This document shows positions 7,541-15,747 of a stretch of DNA of 64,000 nt, in pieces; within the stretch, counting starts at the first letter, position 1, and each line of letters starts with the position of its first letter. Location of the stretch: contig NZ_BAABEX010000009.1 in assembly GCF_039540375.1 (NCBI RefSeq), positions 1-64,000 on the forward strand, in the 5' to 3' direction. The DNA comes from Acidovorax_G lacteus. Its GTDB lineage: Bacteria > Pseudomonadota > Gammaproteobacteria > Burkholderiales > Burkholderiaceae_C. The position numbers and the translations under genes are program-made. The notes under the pieces were generated by a model, which worked only from the letters and a program-made list of their open reading frames with translations, had not been told where the DNA came from and made no database searches.

Positions 7541-9100
7541 TCAGATGCCGGCCAGCCGCTCCTGCAAGGCCTGCAGGGTGGGCGCGATCTCGGGGCCCAC
7601 CCGGATCTGCGGGTTGGAAAACCCGTCGTCCTTGCCGGCATCCAACTCGCGCCGCGCAATCACCGGCACGGCGCGCTCAAAGGCCTCGGCAAACGAATGG
7701 GTCTGGCGCAGCTGCTCATGGAACACGGCACGGCCAAAGAAGGTGAGCTCGGAGCGTGTGCCGCAGCCGTACGAGGTGTGGTCTGCATCGGCTGCGGTCA
7801 TCACCAGAGTGGTCGGCGTGGCCAGGGGCTCTACCCAACCGCCCGAATAGCAGGCCGACACTGCGATCACCCGGTGGCGAATGCCGGCTTCATCGAGCGC
7901 CTCGCGCACATCGCGCGGCGTGAGCGACTCGATCTGCAGCGGCGCCAGGGTGGCGGCCAGGGCGTGGTCTTTGGCACCATGGGAGGTCAGGTACACAAAC
8001 AGCACGTCGTGCTCGCGGTCCATGCGCTCGGCCAGCAGCTTGACGGCCCGGCGCAGGTTGGCCGGTGTGGCCCAGGCATGCGTGGCCGACGTGTGCGCGT
8101 GGTTGAGCAGGTGCAACACCCGGCCCTGGGCATCGAAGCGCTCGGCCATCAAGCGCGCCACCATGGTGCTTTCGCGGCGAAAGACCTCTTCGTCGGCGTA
8201 GGGGGCAAACACCAGCGCGTACAGGTCGGTCACGCCCGGGCGTTCGGGCAGCAGCGCATCGGCCTGCGCCTGCCACAGCGTCTGCTGGTCTTCGAACACC
8301 TCAGGGCGCAGGGCCAGCGCGGGGGGTGCCGCCAGGTCGCCGTCGGTGGACTGGGCCAGGCTGTCCCGGTCGGGCGCCCAGGGGCGGTCTGGAAACCACC
8401 AGGTCGCCGCAGCCAGCACTGCGAGCAAACCGAGCGCAAAAACGGCCGCCCGCCCGCGGGACGCAGCCAGCGCTGCAGTGCTGCGCACCAACGCGGCCAC
8501 GACCCACAGCAGCAGGCCCACGTACAACCCCCAAGAGAGCCAGGTCATCGCCTCCGACGCCCACACGCCCGGCGCGCGTGCCATCCACCCCATCAGGCCA
8601 TACAGCAGCGCCGTGGGAAGCCAGGGCGACCAGGCTGTGAGCACCAGCCAGGCTGCGAGGCTCCTGGATGGAAGGTCTTGGCGCGGGGCCATCGCCCACC
8701 AGGCCAGCCAGGCCAGCACGAGGGTGGTCCACCACGGGGCCAGCCAGGCCCGGACATCGAACGTCACCGGTGCGTCAATGCCCCAGCGGTCCACCGCCAG
8801 CAGCAGCAAGGCGGGCAGCAGCACCAGCACCAGGGTCTGCAGCGGCCCCGGACCTACCGGCCACGGAGCGGGGGCCCGGAGCATGGTTCCGCGCAGCCCC
8901 TCGCGAATCCAGCGGTGCCAGGGCCATTCGTCTGCGCCGAGGGCCTGCGGCGTCGCAGGACTTGCAGGGCTTGCCGCTGCGGCCGGATGGGTGCCGAACG
9001 GGGGCTCTTGAGGCTCGGCTCCAGGCGGCAGCGATTCGTAGGGTCCGAACTGGCTGGGCAAGGTGTCCGCCCAGTCGCGAGGATCGTTGTTCTTGCGCAT
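7541..9100 (-). CDS. Membrane-anchored C13-family (legumain/caspase-fold) peptidase
   Basis: A 519-residue protein. Residues 1-75 are hydrophilic and Pro-rich; residues 88-235 hold about five hydrophobic, Trp-rich segments. The C-terminal 280 residues are a clan CD cysteine-peptidase-like domain: LFVYLTSHGAKDH supplies the catalytic His (H374), and IAVSACYSGG the nucleophile (C417), both in the spacing of the C13 family. The start at the ATG before RKNNDPRDW is chosen; another in-frame ATG lies eight codons upstream. It sits about 105 bases before the permease gene on the same strand, so the two may be co-transcribed. Substrate and physiological role are not evident; GPI-transamidase-like activity is known only for eukaryotic relatives. 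Confidence 0.85.
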   Translation of the reverse strand: MRKNNDPRDWADTLPSQFGPYESLPPGAEPQEPPFGTHPAAAASPASPATPQALGADEWPWHRWIREGLRGTMLRAPAPWPVGPGPLQTLVLVLLPALLLLAVDRWGIDAPVTFDVRAWLAPWWTTLVLAWLAWWAMAPRQDLPSRSLAAWLVLTAWSPWLPTALLYGLMGWMARAPGVWASEAMTWLSWGLYVGLLLWVVAALVRSTAALAASRGRAAVFALGLLAVLAAATWWFPDRPWAPDRDSLAQSTDGDLAAPPALALRPEVFEDQQTLWQAQADALLPERPGVTDLYALVFAPYADEEVFRRESTMVARLMAERFDAQGRVLHLLNHAHTSATHAWATPANLRRAVKLLAERMDREHDVLFVYLTSHGAKDHALAATLAPLQIESLTPRDVREALDEAGIRHRVIAVSACYSGGWVEPLATPTTLVMTAADADHTSYGCGTRSELTFFGRAVFHEQLRQTHSFAEAFERAVPVIARRELDAGKDDGFSNPQIRVGPEIAPTLQALQERLAGI

Positions 9101-9172
9101 GCGCGCATGATGCCATTGCTGCATGCCGTTGCCAGAGTGCTCGCGGGCGCAGGCCAGAGCCGCGCAGCCGGC

Positions 9173-10150
9173 TCAGTCGGTTGCAGGGAGCGATCCACCC
9201 TCACGCGACGGCGCAATGGCCGCCTGCGCCAGCTCCGGCTGCCATTGCAGTCGTTCGGCACCGCTGTAGCAGACAAAGCGCCGGTTCATGGCACGGCCGA
9301 TGGCGCACAGCCCGAGGCGCTCGGCCACCGCATGGCCCATCTGCGTCATGCCGCTGCGCGACACGACCACCGGCACCCCCATCTGCGCCGACTTGATGAC
9401 CATCTCGCTCGTGAGGCGCCCGGTGGTGTAGAACACCTTGTCGTCGCCGCGCATGCCGGCCGCTTGCGCCCAACGGGCGCGGTCGGTTTGCACCGGTTGA
9501 TCGGGTGGCCCATCGCCATGCAGCCACATCCAGCCGGCAATGGTGTCGATGGCGTTGTGGCGGCCCACGTCCTCCACGAACAGCAGCAGGGCTTCGCCGC
9601 GGAACAGCGCGCAGCCGTGTACAGAGCCTGCCGATTTGTACGTACTCTCCTGCAGCCGGATGGCATTGACGATGCCGTAGAGCTGCGCCTGCGTGATGCG
9701 CGCCTGCGGCAAGGCGATGCGCTCGATCTCGTCGATCCAGTGGCCAAACACGCTGCCCTGTCCGCAGCCGCTGGTCACCACCTTGTGGGCGGTGCGTTCC
9801 TCGATGCGCTCAATGCCCGCACGGGTGCGCACCGCGGCCGCACCCACCTCCCAGTCCACCGTGACCGATTCGATGTCGTCGACGGCATCCACCAGGCGTT
9901 GGTTGCGCAGGTAGCCGAGCACCAGCCATTCTGGGTGGGCGCCCAGGGTCATGAGGGTCACGATCTCGCGCTTGTCCACGTACACCGTCAGCGGACGCTC
10001 GGCCGGAATCTGCAGCCATTCGGTCTCTCCGCGCTCGTTGAGGGCCTGGACGGTGCGCGTGAGCGGAGCATGGGCCTGCGTCAGCCGGGGCAACGCCAGG
10101 GGCCGCAAGGAAGCGTCTTGCCCGAGAGACGGGTCAGAGGGATTCAGCAT
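9173..10150 (-). CDS. fdhD: Formate dehydrogenase accessory sulfurtransferase FdhD
   Basis: A 325-residue protein of the FdhD family, which passes sulfur from IscS to the molybdenum cofactor so that formate dehydrogenase becomes active. Typical blocks are YVDKREIVTLMTLGAHPEWLVLGYL, SAGSVHGCALF, VEDVGRHNAIDTIAG, YTTGRLTSEMVIKSAQMGVPVVVSRSGMT and NRRFVCYSGAERL. The loop corresponding to the CxxC of the E. coli protein reads TSGCGQGS, so only one cysteine is present. It is the last gene of the formate dehydrogenase region but lies 27 bases beyond a strong terminator, so it depends on readthrough or its own promoter. Confidence 0.95.
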   Translation of the reverse strand: MLNPSDPSLGQDASLRPLALPRLTQAHAPLTRTVQALNERGETEWLQIPAERPLTVYVDKREIVTLMTLGAHPEWLVLGYLRNQRLVDAVDDIESVTVDWEVGAAAVRTRAGIERIEERTAHKVVTSGCGQGSVFGHWIDEIERIALPQARITQAQLYGIVNAIRLQESTYKSAGSVHGCALFRGEALLLFVEDVGRHNAIDTIAGWMWLHGDGPPDQPVQTDRARWAQAAGMRGDDKVFYTTGRLTSEMVIKSAQMGVPVVVSRSGMTQMGHAVAERLGLCAIGRAMNRRFVCYSGAERLQWQPELAQAAIAPSREGGSLPATD

Positions 10151-10176
10151 GGTGCAGCAAGCATGCCACGGGCATG

Positions 10177-10212
10177 AAAAAGCCGCACGTCCTCACCAGA
10201 GGTTCGTGCGGC
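10177..10212 (-). terminator. Rho-independent terminator of the formate dehydrogenase operon
   Basis: On the minus strand an 8-bp GC-rich stem (GCCGCACG at 10205-10212, CGTGCGGC at 10182-10189) encloses a smaller internal stem and is followed directly by five T residues (10181-10177). It lies after the small secreted protein gene and just before fdhD. Confidence 0.8.
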
Positions 10213-10277
10213 CGGATGGTCAGGTCTTGATGCGGCCGGGGTGGATCGATCAGATCACCCCTGACCGCACGCTCCGC

Positions 10278-10673
10278 TCAGGACTTGGGCGCGGACGCAG
10301 ACGGTGCCTTGGTGCTTGGCGGGCTGGCTGCAACGCCAGCAGACGACGGTGCAGCCGCGGCCTCGGCGGGCTTGTCGGCGGGCGGCGTGTACACAAACGG
10401 CCCGGGGTCGGCGCAGGCAGGTGTCGTGGTCGCGGGCTTGGCGTCTTTGGCGGTCTTGCGGTAGTGCGCTGCCGCCTTGTCCTGGTACAGGCACAGCTTG
10501 TAGTTGTCCACCTTGGCCGCATGCGCCGACTTGGCCGCAGCCTCGGCCGCTTTGGCGGCCGCTTCGGGCGAAGGCGGCGGCAGCTTGGCCTGCGCGGTGA
10601 GCGAGAGGCCCATCAGCAGTCCGCCTGCCAGCGCGGAGGACAGTCGAGCAAGAAACGTGGGGTGTACTGTCAT
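10278..10673 (-). CDS. Small secreted Ala/Pro-rich protein of the formate dehydrogenase cluster
   Basis: A 131-residue protein with a clear Sec signal peptide (TVHPTFLARLSSALAGGLLMGLSLTAQA, cleavage likely after AQA). A helical Ala/Lys segment (PEAAAKAAEAAAKSAHAAKV) follows, then a short conserved-looking core DNYKLCLYQDKAAAHYRKT with a cysteine, a second cysteine in TPACADPGPFVY, and a low-complexity Ala/Pro/Ser tail. The start is supported by GGAGG eight bases upstream. It is the last gene before the operon terminator, 17 bases after the cytochrome b subunit, so it is probably periplasmic and connected with the membrane-bound enzyme. I do not recognise a named family, and its function is unknown. 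Confidence 0.8.
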   Translation of the reverse strand: MTVHPTFLARLSSALAGGLLMGLSLTAQAKLPPPSPEAAAKAAEAAAKSAHAAKVDNYKLCLYQDKAAAHYRKTAKDAKPATTTPACADPGPFVYTPPADKPAEAAAAPSSAGVAASPPSTKAPSASAPKS

Positions 10674-10689
10674 CGGAATCTCCTCCATC

Positions 10690-11868
10690 TCAAGCCTGCG
10701 CAGGGCGACCAGCCGTCGCCTGTGGGCCGCTGACACTGCGCTCGCGCGGAATCTTGCCGGCCTGGATATCGTCGTACCAGAGCTCATGGTGTTCCTTGGC
10801 CCAGGTTTCGTCCACATAGCCGGTTCTCATGGCTTGGTAGGCGCCTTGCATACCGACGGTGCCCATGTAGATATGACCCATGAACATCACCATCATCAGC
10901 ACCGTGGCCACGCCGTGGAACATGTGCGCGATCTGCATGGTCGAGCGCTCATACAACAGGCCCGGGATCACTTTGTCGAGCACAAGGCCCGATGCCACGA
11001 CGATGGCCCCGAGGAAGAACACGCCCGCCCAGAACAACACCTTTTCACCCGCGTTGAAGCGGTGCGATGGCACCTCGTGCTCCGACAGAAGACCCCCCCC
11101 CTTGAGGATCCACTGCACATCCTCCTTGCTTGGCAGGTTGTCCCGCACGAAGGTCGCAAACACCACAATCAGCGACACCGCAAACAACGGCCCGGCAAAA
11201 TTGTGGATGTTCTTGAGTGCGTAGCTGAGCCAGCCAAACAGGGTGCTGCCCATCACGGGCAGCATGAAGTATTTGCCAAAGGCCATCACGATGCCGGAGA
11301 CGGCCAGAGCCACGAAGGCGATGGCGTTGACCCAGTGCGCGGCACGCTCGAACGGGGTGAAGCGTTCGATCTTGCGCCCCGTTTCGGTCCCGTGGAGCAT
11401 GATCGTGCCTTTGCGCCAATAGAACAGCCCGATGGCCACCGCCACGATCACGAGCAACGCACCACCGTACGGAATGATCCACTGGTTGCGCACCTGGCGC
11501 CAGGCTTCCCCGGCGTTGGTCCAGCGAGAGCCCGGGTACTGCACGAAAGGCTGAATCAGGTTGCCAGCCTCAGGCGCCTGGCTTTTGGGCAGGCTGCTGT
11601 AGCCGTTCACCCCCTCGCCCACCTGCCGCCACATCGGCGCGTTGTTGCCCGGCTGTACCTGGGCGCGCTCGGCGTTCGTCTGGCCGGCATAGTTCGGCTC
11701 GTTGCTCGCATCCTTGAGCTCGAAAATGTTCTGGCTCTTCACGCCCGCCATCGCAGCGGGTGCGGCCGCCGACTGCGGTGCGCCGGTGTCGGCCGGAGCT
11801 GTTTGCGCGTGCACACCACCCAGGCCGGTGGCCGCAGCCAGCAGCAAAGTCCACAGGAGTTGCTTCAT
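10690..11868 (-). CDS. fdhC: Formate dehydrogenase cytochrome b subunit (gamma)
   Basis: A 392-residue membrane subunit that passes electrons from the periplasmic FdhAB to the quinone pool. An N-terminal signal peptide (MKQLLWTLLLAAATGLGGVHAQ) and a periplasmic stretch of about 110 residues precede the FdnI/FdoI-like core. The core starts with a helix (WIIPYGGALLVIVAVAIGLFYW) and then FTPFERAAHWVNAIAFVALAVSGIVMAFG, LKNIHNFAGPLFAVSLIVVF and MQIAHMFHGVATVLMMVMFMGHIYMG. Histidines in ERAAHW, IHNF, AHMFHG and GHIY are candidate heme ligands. At about 390 residues it is much longer than E. coli FdnI (about 217), the extra length being N-terminal. This extended form is typical of non-enteric proteobacteria, as I recall. 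Confidence 0.93.
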   Translation of the reverse strand: MKQLLWTLLLAAATGLGGVHAQTAPADTGAPQSAAAPAAMAGVKSQNIFELKDASNEPNYAGQTNAERAQVQPGNNAPMWRQVGEGVNGYSSLPKSQAPEAGNLIQPFVQYPGSRWTNAGEAWRQVRNQWIIPYGGALLVIVAVAIGLFYWRKGTIMLHGTETGRKIERFTPFERAAHWVNAIAFVALAVSGIVMAFGKYFMLPVMGSTLFGWLSYALKNIHNFAGPLFAVSLIVVFATFVRDNLPSKEDVQWILKGGGLLSEHEVPSHRFNAGEKVLFWAGVFFLGAIVVASGLVLDKVIPGLLYERSTMQIAHMFHGVATVLMMVMFMGHIYMGTVGMQGAYQAMRTGYVDETWAKEHHELWYDDIQAGKIPRERSVSGPQATAGRPAQA

Positions 11869-11882
11869 GGGAGCCCCCTTCG

Positions 11883-12125
11883 TCACTGCGCAGGCTGTTG
11901 GTTGCGCGTGTACTCGTTTTGCCCGTACAGCTGCCGCGCCTTGAGCTGCTGCTCCCAGCTTGTCTTGTCGCCCGCCTTCCAGCCAGACTGCATGAAGTTG
12001 CTGCCAGTGCCCGTGTAAGGAGCGGCGTCGTGGCGAATGCCGCCACCGGTCTGCGGCTTTTCGGAGCAGCCTACCAACCCAGCTGCGGCCACCAGGGCCG
12101 CCAATGCGATGGAACGCGTGCTCAT
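11883..12125 (-). CDS. Small lipoprotein of the formate dehydrogenase operon
   Basis: An 80-residue predicted lipoprotein. The signal sequence STRSIALAALVAAAGLVGC ends in a lipobox (LVGC) with the acylated cysteine at about residue 20. The mature part is short and polar (SEKPQTGGGIRHDAAPYTGTG, then FMQSGWKAGDKTSWEQQLKARQLYGQNEYTRN). The start codon overlaps the fdhB stop codon (ATGA), so translation is coupled to the iron-sulfur subunit. I do not recognise a named family. Its position between fdhB and fdhC suggests a periplasmic assembly or stabilising role, which is only inference. Confidence 0.8.
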   Translation of the reverse strand: MSTRSIALAALVAAAGLVGCSEKPQTGGGIRHDAAPYTGTGSNFMQSGWKAGDKTSWEQQLKARQLYGQNEYTRNQQPAQ

Positions 12126-12742
12126 GACTTGGCTCCTGCCGGGGCTTGGCCCGATGTCTTGGTGCCGTAGGCCGTACCCCAGCCCCACACTTCAGCACCC
12201 TTGCCGCGCTGGATCACGCGGTTGCGGAAGATGTCGGCCACCACGTCGCCGTCGCCAGCCAGCAGCGCCTTGGTCGAGCACATTTCGGCGCAAGCCGGCA
12301 GCTTGCCTTCGGCCAGGCGGTTGCGACCGTACTTCTCGAATTCGGCTTCGCTCCCGTGCTTTTCAGGGCCGCCCGCACAGAACGTGCATTTGTCCATCTT
12401 GCCGCGCAGACCAAAAGTGCCCGAGGACGGGAACTGGGGCGCACCAAACGGGCAGGCGTACGAGCAGTAACCGCAGCCGATGCACACGTCCTTGTCGTGC
12501 AGCACCACACCTTCGTCGGTGCGGTAGAAGCAGTTGACCGGGCAGACAGCCATGCACGGCGCGTCGCTGCAGTGCATGCAGGCCACCGAGATGGACTTCT
12601 CACCGGGCACGCCGTCGTTGAGCGTCACCACGCGGCGGCGGTTCACACCCCAGGGCACTTCGTGCTCGTTCTTGCAGGCGGTCACGCAGCCGTTGCATTC
12701 GATGCAGCGTTCTGCATCGCAGATGAACTTCATTCGGGCCAT
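12122..12742 (-). CDS. fdhB: Formate dehydrogenase iron-sulfur subunit (beta)
   Basis: A 206-residue four-cluster ferredoxin-like subunit that carries electrons from FdhA to the cytochrome b subunit. Cysteine groups are visible in order: CIECNGCVTACKNEH, CMHCSDAPCMAVCPVNCF, CIGCGYCSYACPFGAPQ and CTFCAGG...CAEMC, the pattern of FdnH/FdoH and other DMSO-reductase-family beta subunits. It lacks the C-terminal membrane anchor of E. coli FdnH and is shorter (294 residues there), so it probably travels with FdhA. It starts 29 bases after fdhA and overlaps the lipoprotein gene by four bases. Confidence 0.95.
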   Translation of the reverse strand: MARMKFICDAERCIECNGCVTACKNEHEVPWGVNRRRVVTLNDGVPGEKSISVACMHCSDAPCMAVCPVNCFYRTDEGVVLHDKDVCIGCGYCSYACPFGAPQFPSSGTFGLRGKMDKCTFCAGGPEKHGSEAEFEKYGRNRLAEGKLPACAEMCSTKALLAGDGDVVADIFRNRVIQRGKGAEVWGWGTAYGTKTSGQAPAGAKS

Positions 12743-12771
12743 TGCTGTGTCTCCTCGTCAGTGTCGAGCGC

Positions 12772-15735
12772 TCAGGCCCGTTCCACGTTGCAGATCGTGG
12801 TCTTGGTTTCCTGCATCATGGTCACGGTGTCGTAACCATAGGTGGTCGCGGTGTTCACGGCTTCGCCGCGCACGATGGGCGCCGCGCCCTTGGGGTAATG
12901 CGCCAGCATGTCGGCCCCCTGCCAGCGGCCCGAGAAGTGGAAGGGCATCCACACCGTATCGGGCGCCACGCGCTCGGTCACCAGCGCCTGCACGTTGATG
13001 CGGGCACCTGTGGGCGAAGAGAGCCACACGCGCTCGCCGTTGCGGATGCTGCGGTCCGCGGCCGTCTTGGGGTTGATCTCGACGTACGCTTCCTGCTGCA
13101 GCTCGGCCAGCCAGGGGTTCGAGCGGGTCTCCTCGCCACCCCCTTCGTATTCGACCAGGCGGCCCGAGGTCAGGATCAGCGGGAACTTCTCGTGCAGCTT
13201 GTCCGCCAGGTTCTTCTCTTGCACGCTCTTGTAGAGCGTGGGCAAGCGCCAGAACGCCTTGCGGTCGTCGTGCGTCGGGTACTTGGCCATCAGGTCCGGG
13301 CGCGTGCCGTACAGCGGCTCGCGGTGCTGCGGAATCGGGTCGGGGAAGTTCCAGACCACGGCGCGGGCCTTGGCATTGCCGAATGGATGGCAGCCGTGGT
13401 TCTTCATGGTCACGCGGATGATGCCGCCGCTCGGATCGGTCTTCCAGTTCTTGCCTTCGGCGGCTTTTTTCTCAGCGTCGGTCAGTTCGTCCCACCAGCC
13501 CAGCTTCTTGAGCAGCACATGGTCGAACTCGGGGTAGCCCGTGGTGATGTCGGCCCCCAGCGAATGCGAGCCATCTTCGGCGAGCAGGCTCTGGCCGTCG
13601 CGTTCCACCCCAAAGTTGGCGCGGAAGTTGCCGCCGCCGTCCATCACGTGCTTGGACGTGTCGTAGAGGTTGGGCGAACCCGGGTGCTTGAGCTCGGGCG
13701 TGCCATAGCAGGGCCAGGGCAGACCGAAGTAATCGCCGCTGAAGTCGTAGCCGGTTTCCTTGTCCTTGCCGCCCTTGGCCTTCAGGGTCTTGACGTCGAA
13801 CAGGTGCATGTTGCGCATGTGGGCCTTCAGCCGTTCCGGGCTCTGACCGGTGTAGCCAATGGTCCAGACGCTGCGGTTGATTTCGCGCAGGATGTCCTCG
13901 ACCACGGGCTCATCCATGCCCTTGACCTTTTGCAGCTTGTAGTTCTTGACCAGTTCGGCACCAAAACCCAGCTTGCCGGCCAGCTGGTACATGATCATGT
14001 GGTCGCTGCGGCTTTCCCACAGCGGCTCGATCACCTTCTCGCGCCACTGGAGTGACCGGTTCGATGCCGTGCACGAGCCGCTGGTCTCGAACTGCGTGGC
14101 CGCGGGCAGCAGATACACCGTGCGGTTGGGGTTCAGATCCTCGGCCTTGCCCGGCATCGCCGCCATCGCAGCCGTGGCCGAGGGGTACGGATCGACCACC
14201 ACCAACAGATCCAGCTTGTCCATGGCCTTTTTCATTTCCAGGCCGCGCGTCTGCGAGTTGGGTGCGTGACCCCAGAAGAAAACGCCGCGCAGGTTCGAAT
14301 CCTGGTCGATCAGCTCGTTCTTTTCGAGCACGCCGTCAATCCAGCGCGACACCGTCATGCCCGACTTGGTCATCATCGCCGGGCTGGAATAGCGGCTCTT
14401 GATCCAGTCGAATTCCACGCCCCAGACCGCCGCAAAGTGCTTCCACGCGCCTTCGGCCACGCCGTAGTAGCCCGGCAGCGAATCAGGGTTGGGGCCAACG
14501 TCGGTGGCACCCTGCACGTTGTCGTGGCCGCGGAAGATGTTGGTACCGCCACCGGACTTGCCCACATTGCCCAGTGCCAGCTGCAACAGGCACGACGCGC
14601 GCACCATGGCATTGCCAATGGTGTGCTGGGTCTGGCCCATGCACCAGACGATGGTGCCCGGGCGGTGCTGGTGCATCATGGTCGCGACCTTGAGCACCTG
14701 CGCCTCATTGACGCCGCAGGCCTCTTCCACCTTGTCGGGCGTCCACTTGGCCAGCACTTCGGCACGGACCTTGTCCATGCCCCAGACCCGGTCGTTGATG
14801 TACTGCTTGTCTTCCCAGCCGTTCTTGAAGATGTGGTACAGGATGCCGAACAGGAACGGGATGTCCGAGCCCGACCGGATGCGCACGAACTCGTCGGCCT
14901 TGGCCGCCGTGCGCGTGAAGCGGGGATCGACCACGATCATCTTGCAGCCCGTTTCCTTGGCGTGCAGCATGTGCAACATGCTCACCGGATGGGCTTCGGC
15001 CGCATTGGAGCCGATGTACAACGCCAGCTTGCTGTTCTGCATGTCGTTGTACGAGTTGGTCATCGCACCGTAACCCCAGGTGTTGGCTACGCCGGCCACG
15101 GTGGTGGAGTGGCAGATGCGCGCCTGGTGGTCGCAGTTGTTGGTACCCCAGTAGCTGACGAACTTGCGCAGCAGATAGGCCTGCTCGTTGTTGTGCTTGG
15201 ACGAGCCGATGAAGTACACGCTGTCAGGCCCGCTGGCCTTGCGCAGCTCCTGCATCTTGGCGGAAATTTCGTCCAGCGCCTGATCCCAGCTGATGCGCTC
15301 GTACTTGCCGTTGACCAGTTTCATCGGGTAGCGCAGCCGGAATTCACCGTGGCCGTGCTCACGCAGGGCCGCCCCCTTGGCGCAGTGGGCCCCAAGGTTG
15401 ATCGGTGAATCGAACACCGGCTCCTGGCGCACCCAGACACCGTTCTCCACAATGGCGTCGACCGCACAACCCACGGAGCAGTGGGTGCACACCGTGCGGC
15501 GCACTTCGATCTTGCTGTCGCCCACGGCGATCTTGCCCTGGGCCGCTTGCGACTTCTTGACCAGCGTGAGCTGGGAAGCCGCGAGCCCCACGCCCACACC
15601 GAGGCCAGAGCGGCGCAGAAATGCGCGGCGGTCCATGGTGGGCAGCGCATGTGCGAGCCCACGGCGCAGGCTGTGCACAAATGGAGACGACGGCGCACCC
15701 TCGGGCGCGCGAGAAGACTTCTTGGTCAGCAACAT
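12772..15735 (-). CDS. fdhA: Formate dehydrogenase catalytic subunit (alpha), Tat-exported
   Basis: A 987-residue molybdopterin oxidoreductase that oxidises formate to CO2 in the periplasm. A twin-arginine signal (DRRAFLRRSGLGVGVGLAAS) begins near residue 35. It is followed by the 4Fe-4S motif CTHCSVGCAVDAI...GAHCAKGAA and the molybdopterin domains. At the position of the selenocysteine of E. coli FdnG (ARICHSTTVAG) there is an ordinary Cys codon, TGC at 15112-15114. The metal could be Mo or W. The ATG at 15735 has AGGA eight bases upstream; an internal ATG before DRRAF is possible. It is preceded by the small Tat protein gene and followed by fdhB. Confidence 0.96.
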   Translation of the reverse strand: MLLTKKSSRAPEGAPSSPFVHSLRRGLAHALPTMDRRAFLRRSGLGVGVGLAASQLTLVKKSQAAQGKIAVGDSKIEVRRTVCTHCSVGCAVDAIVENGVWVRQEPVFDSPINLGAHCAKGAALREHGHGEFRLRYPMKLVNGKYERISWDQALDEISAKMQELRKASGPDSVYFIGSSKHNNEQAYLLRKFVSYWGTNNCDHQARICHSTTVAGVANTWGYGAMTNSYNDMQNSKLALYIGSNAAEAHPVSMLHMLHAKETGCKMIVVDPRFTRTAAKADEFVRIRSGSDIPFLFGILYHIFKNGWEDKQYINDRVWGMDKVRAEVLAKWTPDKVEEACGVNEAQVLKVATMMHQHRPGTIVWCMGQTQHTIGNAMVRASCLLQLALGNVGKSGGGTNIFRGHDNVQGATDVGPNPDSLPGYYGVAEGAWKHFAAVWGVEFDWIKSRYSSPAMMTKSGMTVSRWIDGVLEKNELIDQDSNLRGVFFWGHAPNSQTRGLEMKKAMDKLDLLVVVDPYPSATAAMAAMPGKAEDLNPNRTVYLLPAATQFETSGSCTASNRSLQWREKVIEPLWESRSDHMIMYQLAGKLGFGAELVKNYKLQKVKGMDEPVVEDILREINRSVWTIGYTGQSPERLKAHMRNMHLFDVKTLKAKGGKDKETGYDFSGDYFGLPWPCYGTPELKHPGSPNLYDTSKHVMDGGGNFRANFGVERDGQSLLAEDGSHSLGADITTGYPEFDHVLLKKLGWWDELTDAEKKAAEGKNWKTDPSGGIIRVTMKNHGCHPFGNAKARAVVWNFPDPIPQHREPLYGTRPDLMAKYPTHDDRKAFWRLPTLYKSVQEKNLADKLHEKFPLILTSGRLVEYEGGGEETRSNPWLAELQQEAYVEINPKTAADRSIRNGERVWLSSPTGARINVQALVTERVAPDTVWMPFHFSGRWQGADMLAHYPKGAAPIVRGEAVNTATTYGYDTVTMMQETKTTICNVERA

Positions 15736-15747
15736 GGCGCGTCCTGC

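Noticed and set aside
4774..7746. Plus-strand frame of 990 codons opposite the permease gene
   Set aside because: Only an antisense frame of the FtsX-type gene, extremely rich in His, Gln and Arg; no start context and no family resemblance.
7103..10177. Plus-strand frame of 1024 codons opposite the peptidase and fdhD
   Set aside because: Antisense shadow spanning two real minus-strand genes and the gap between them.
12772..15735. Selenocysteine in FdhA
   Set aside because: The codon at the expected position is TGC, so no UGA recoding is needed.
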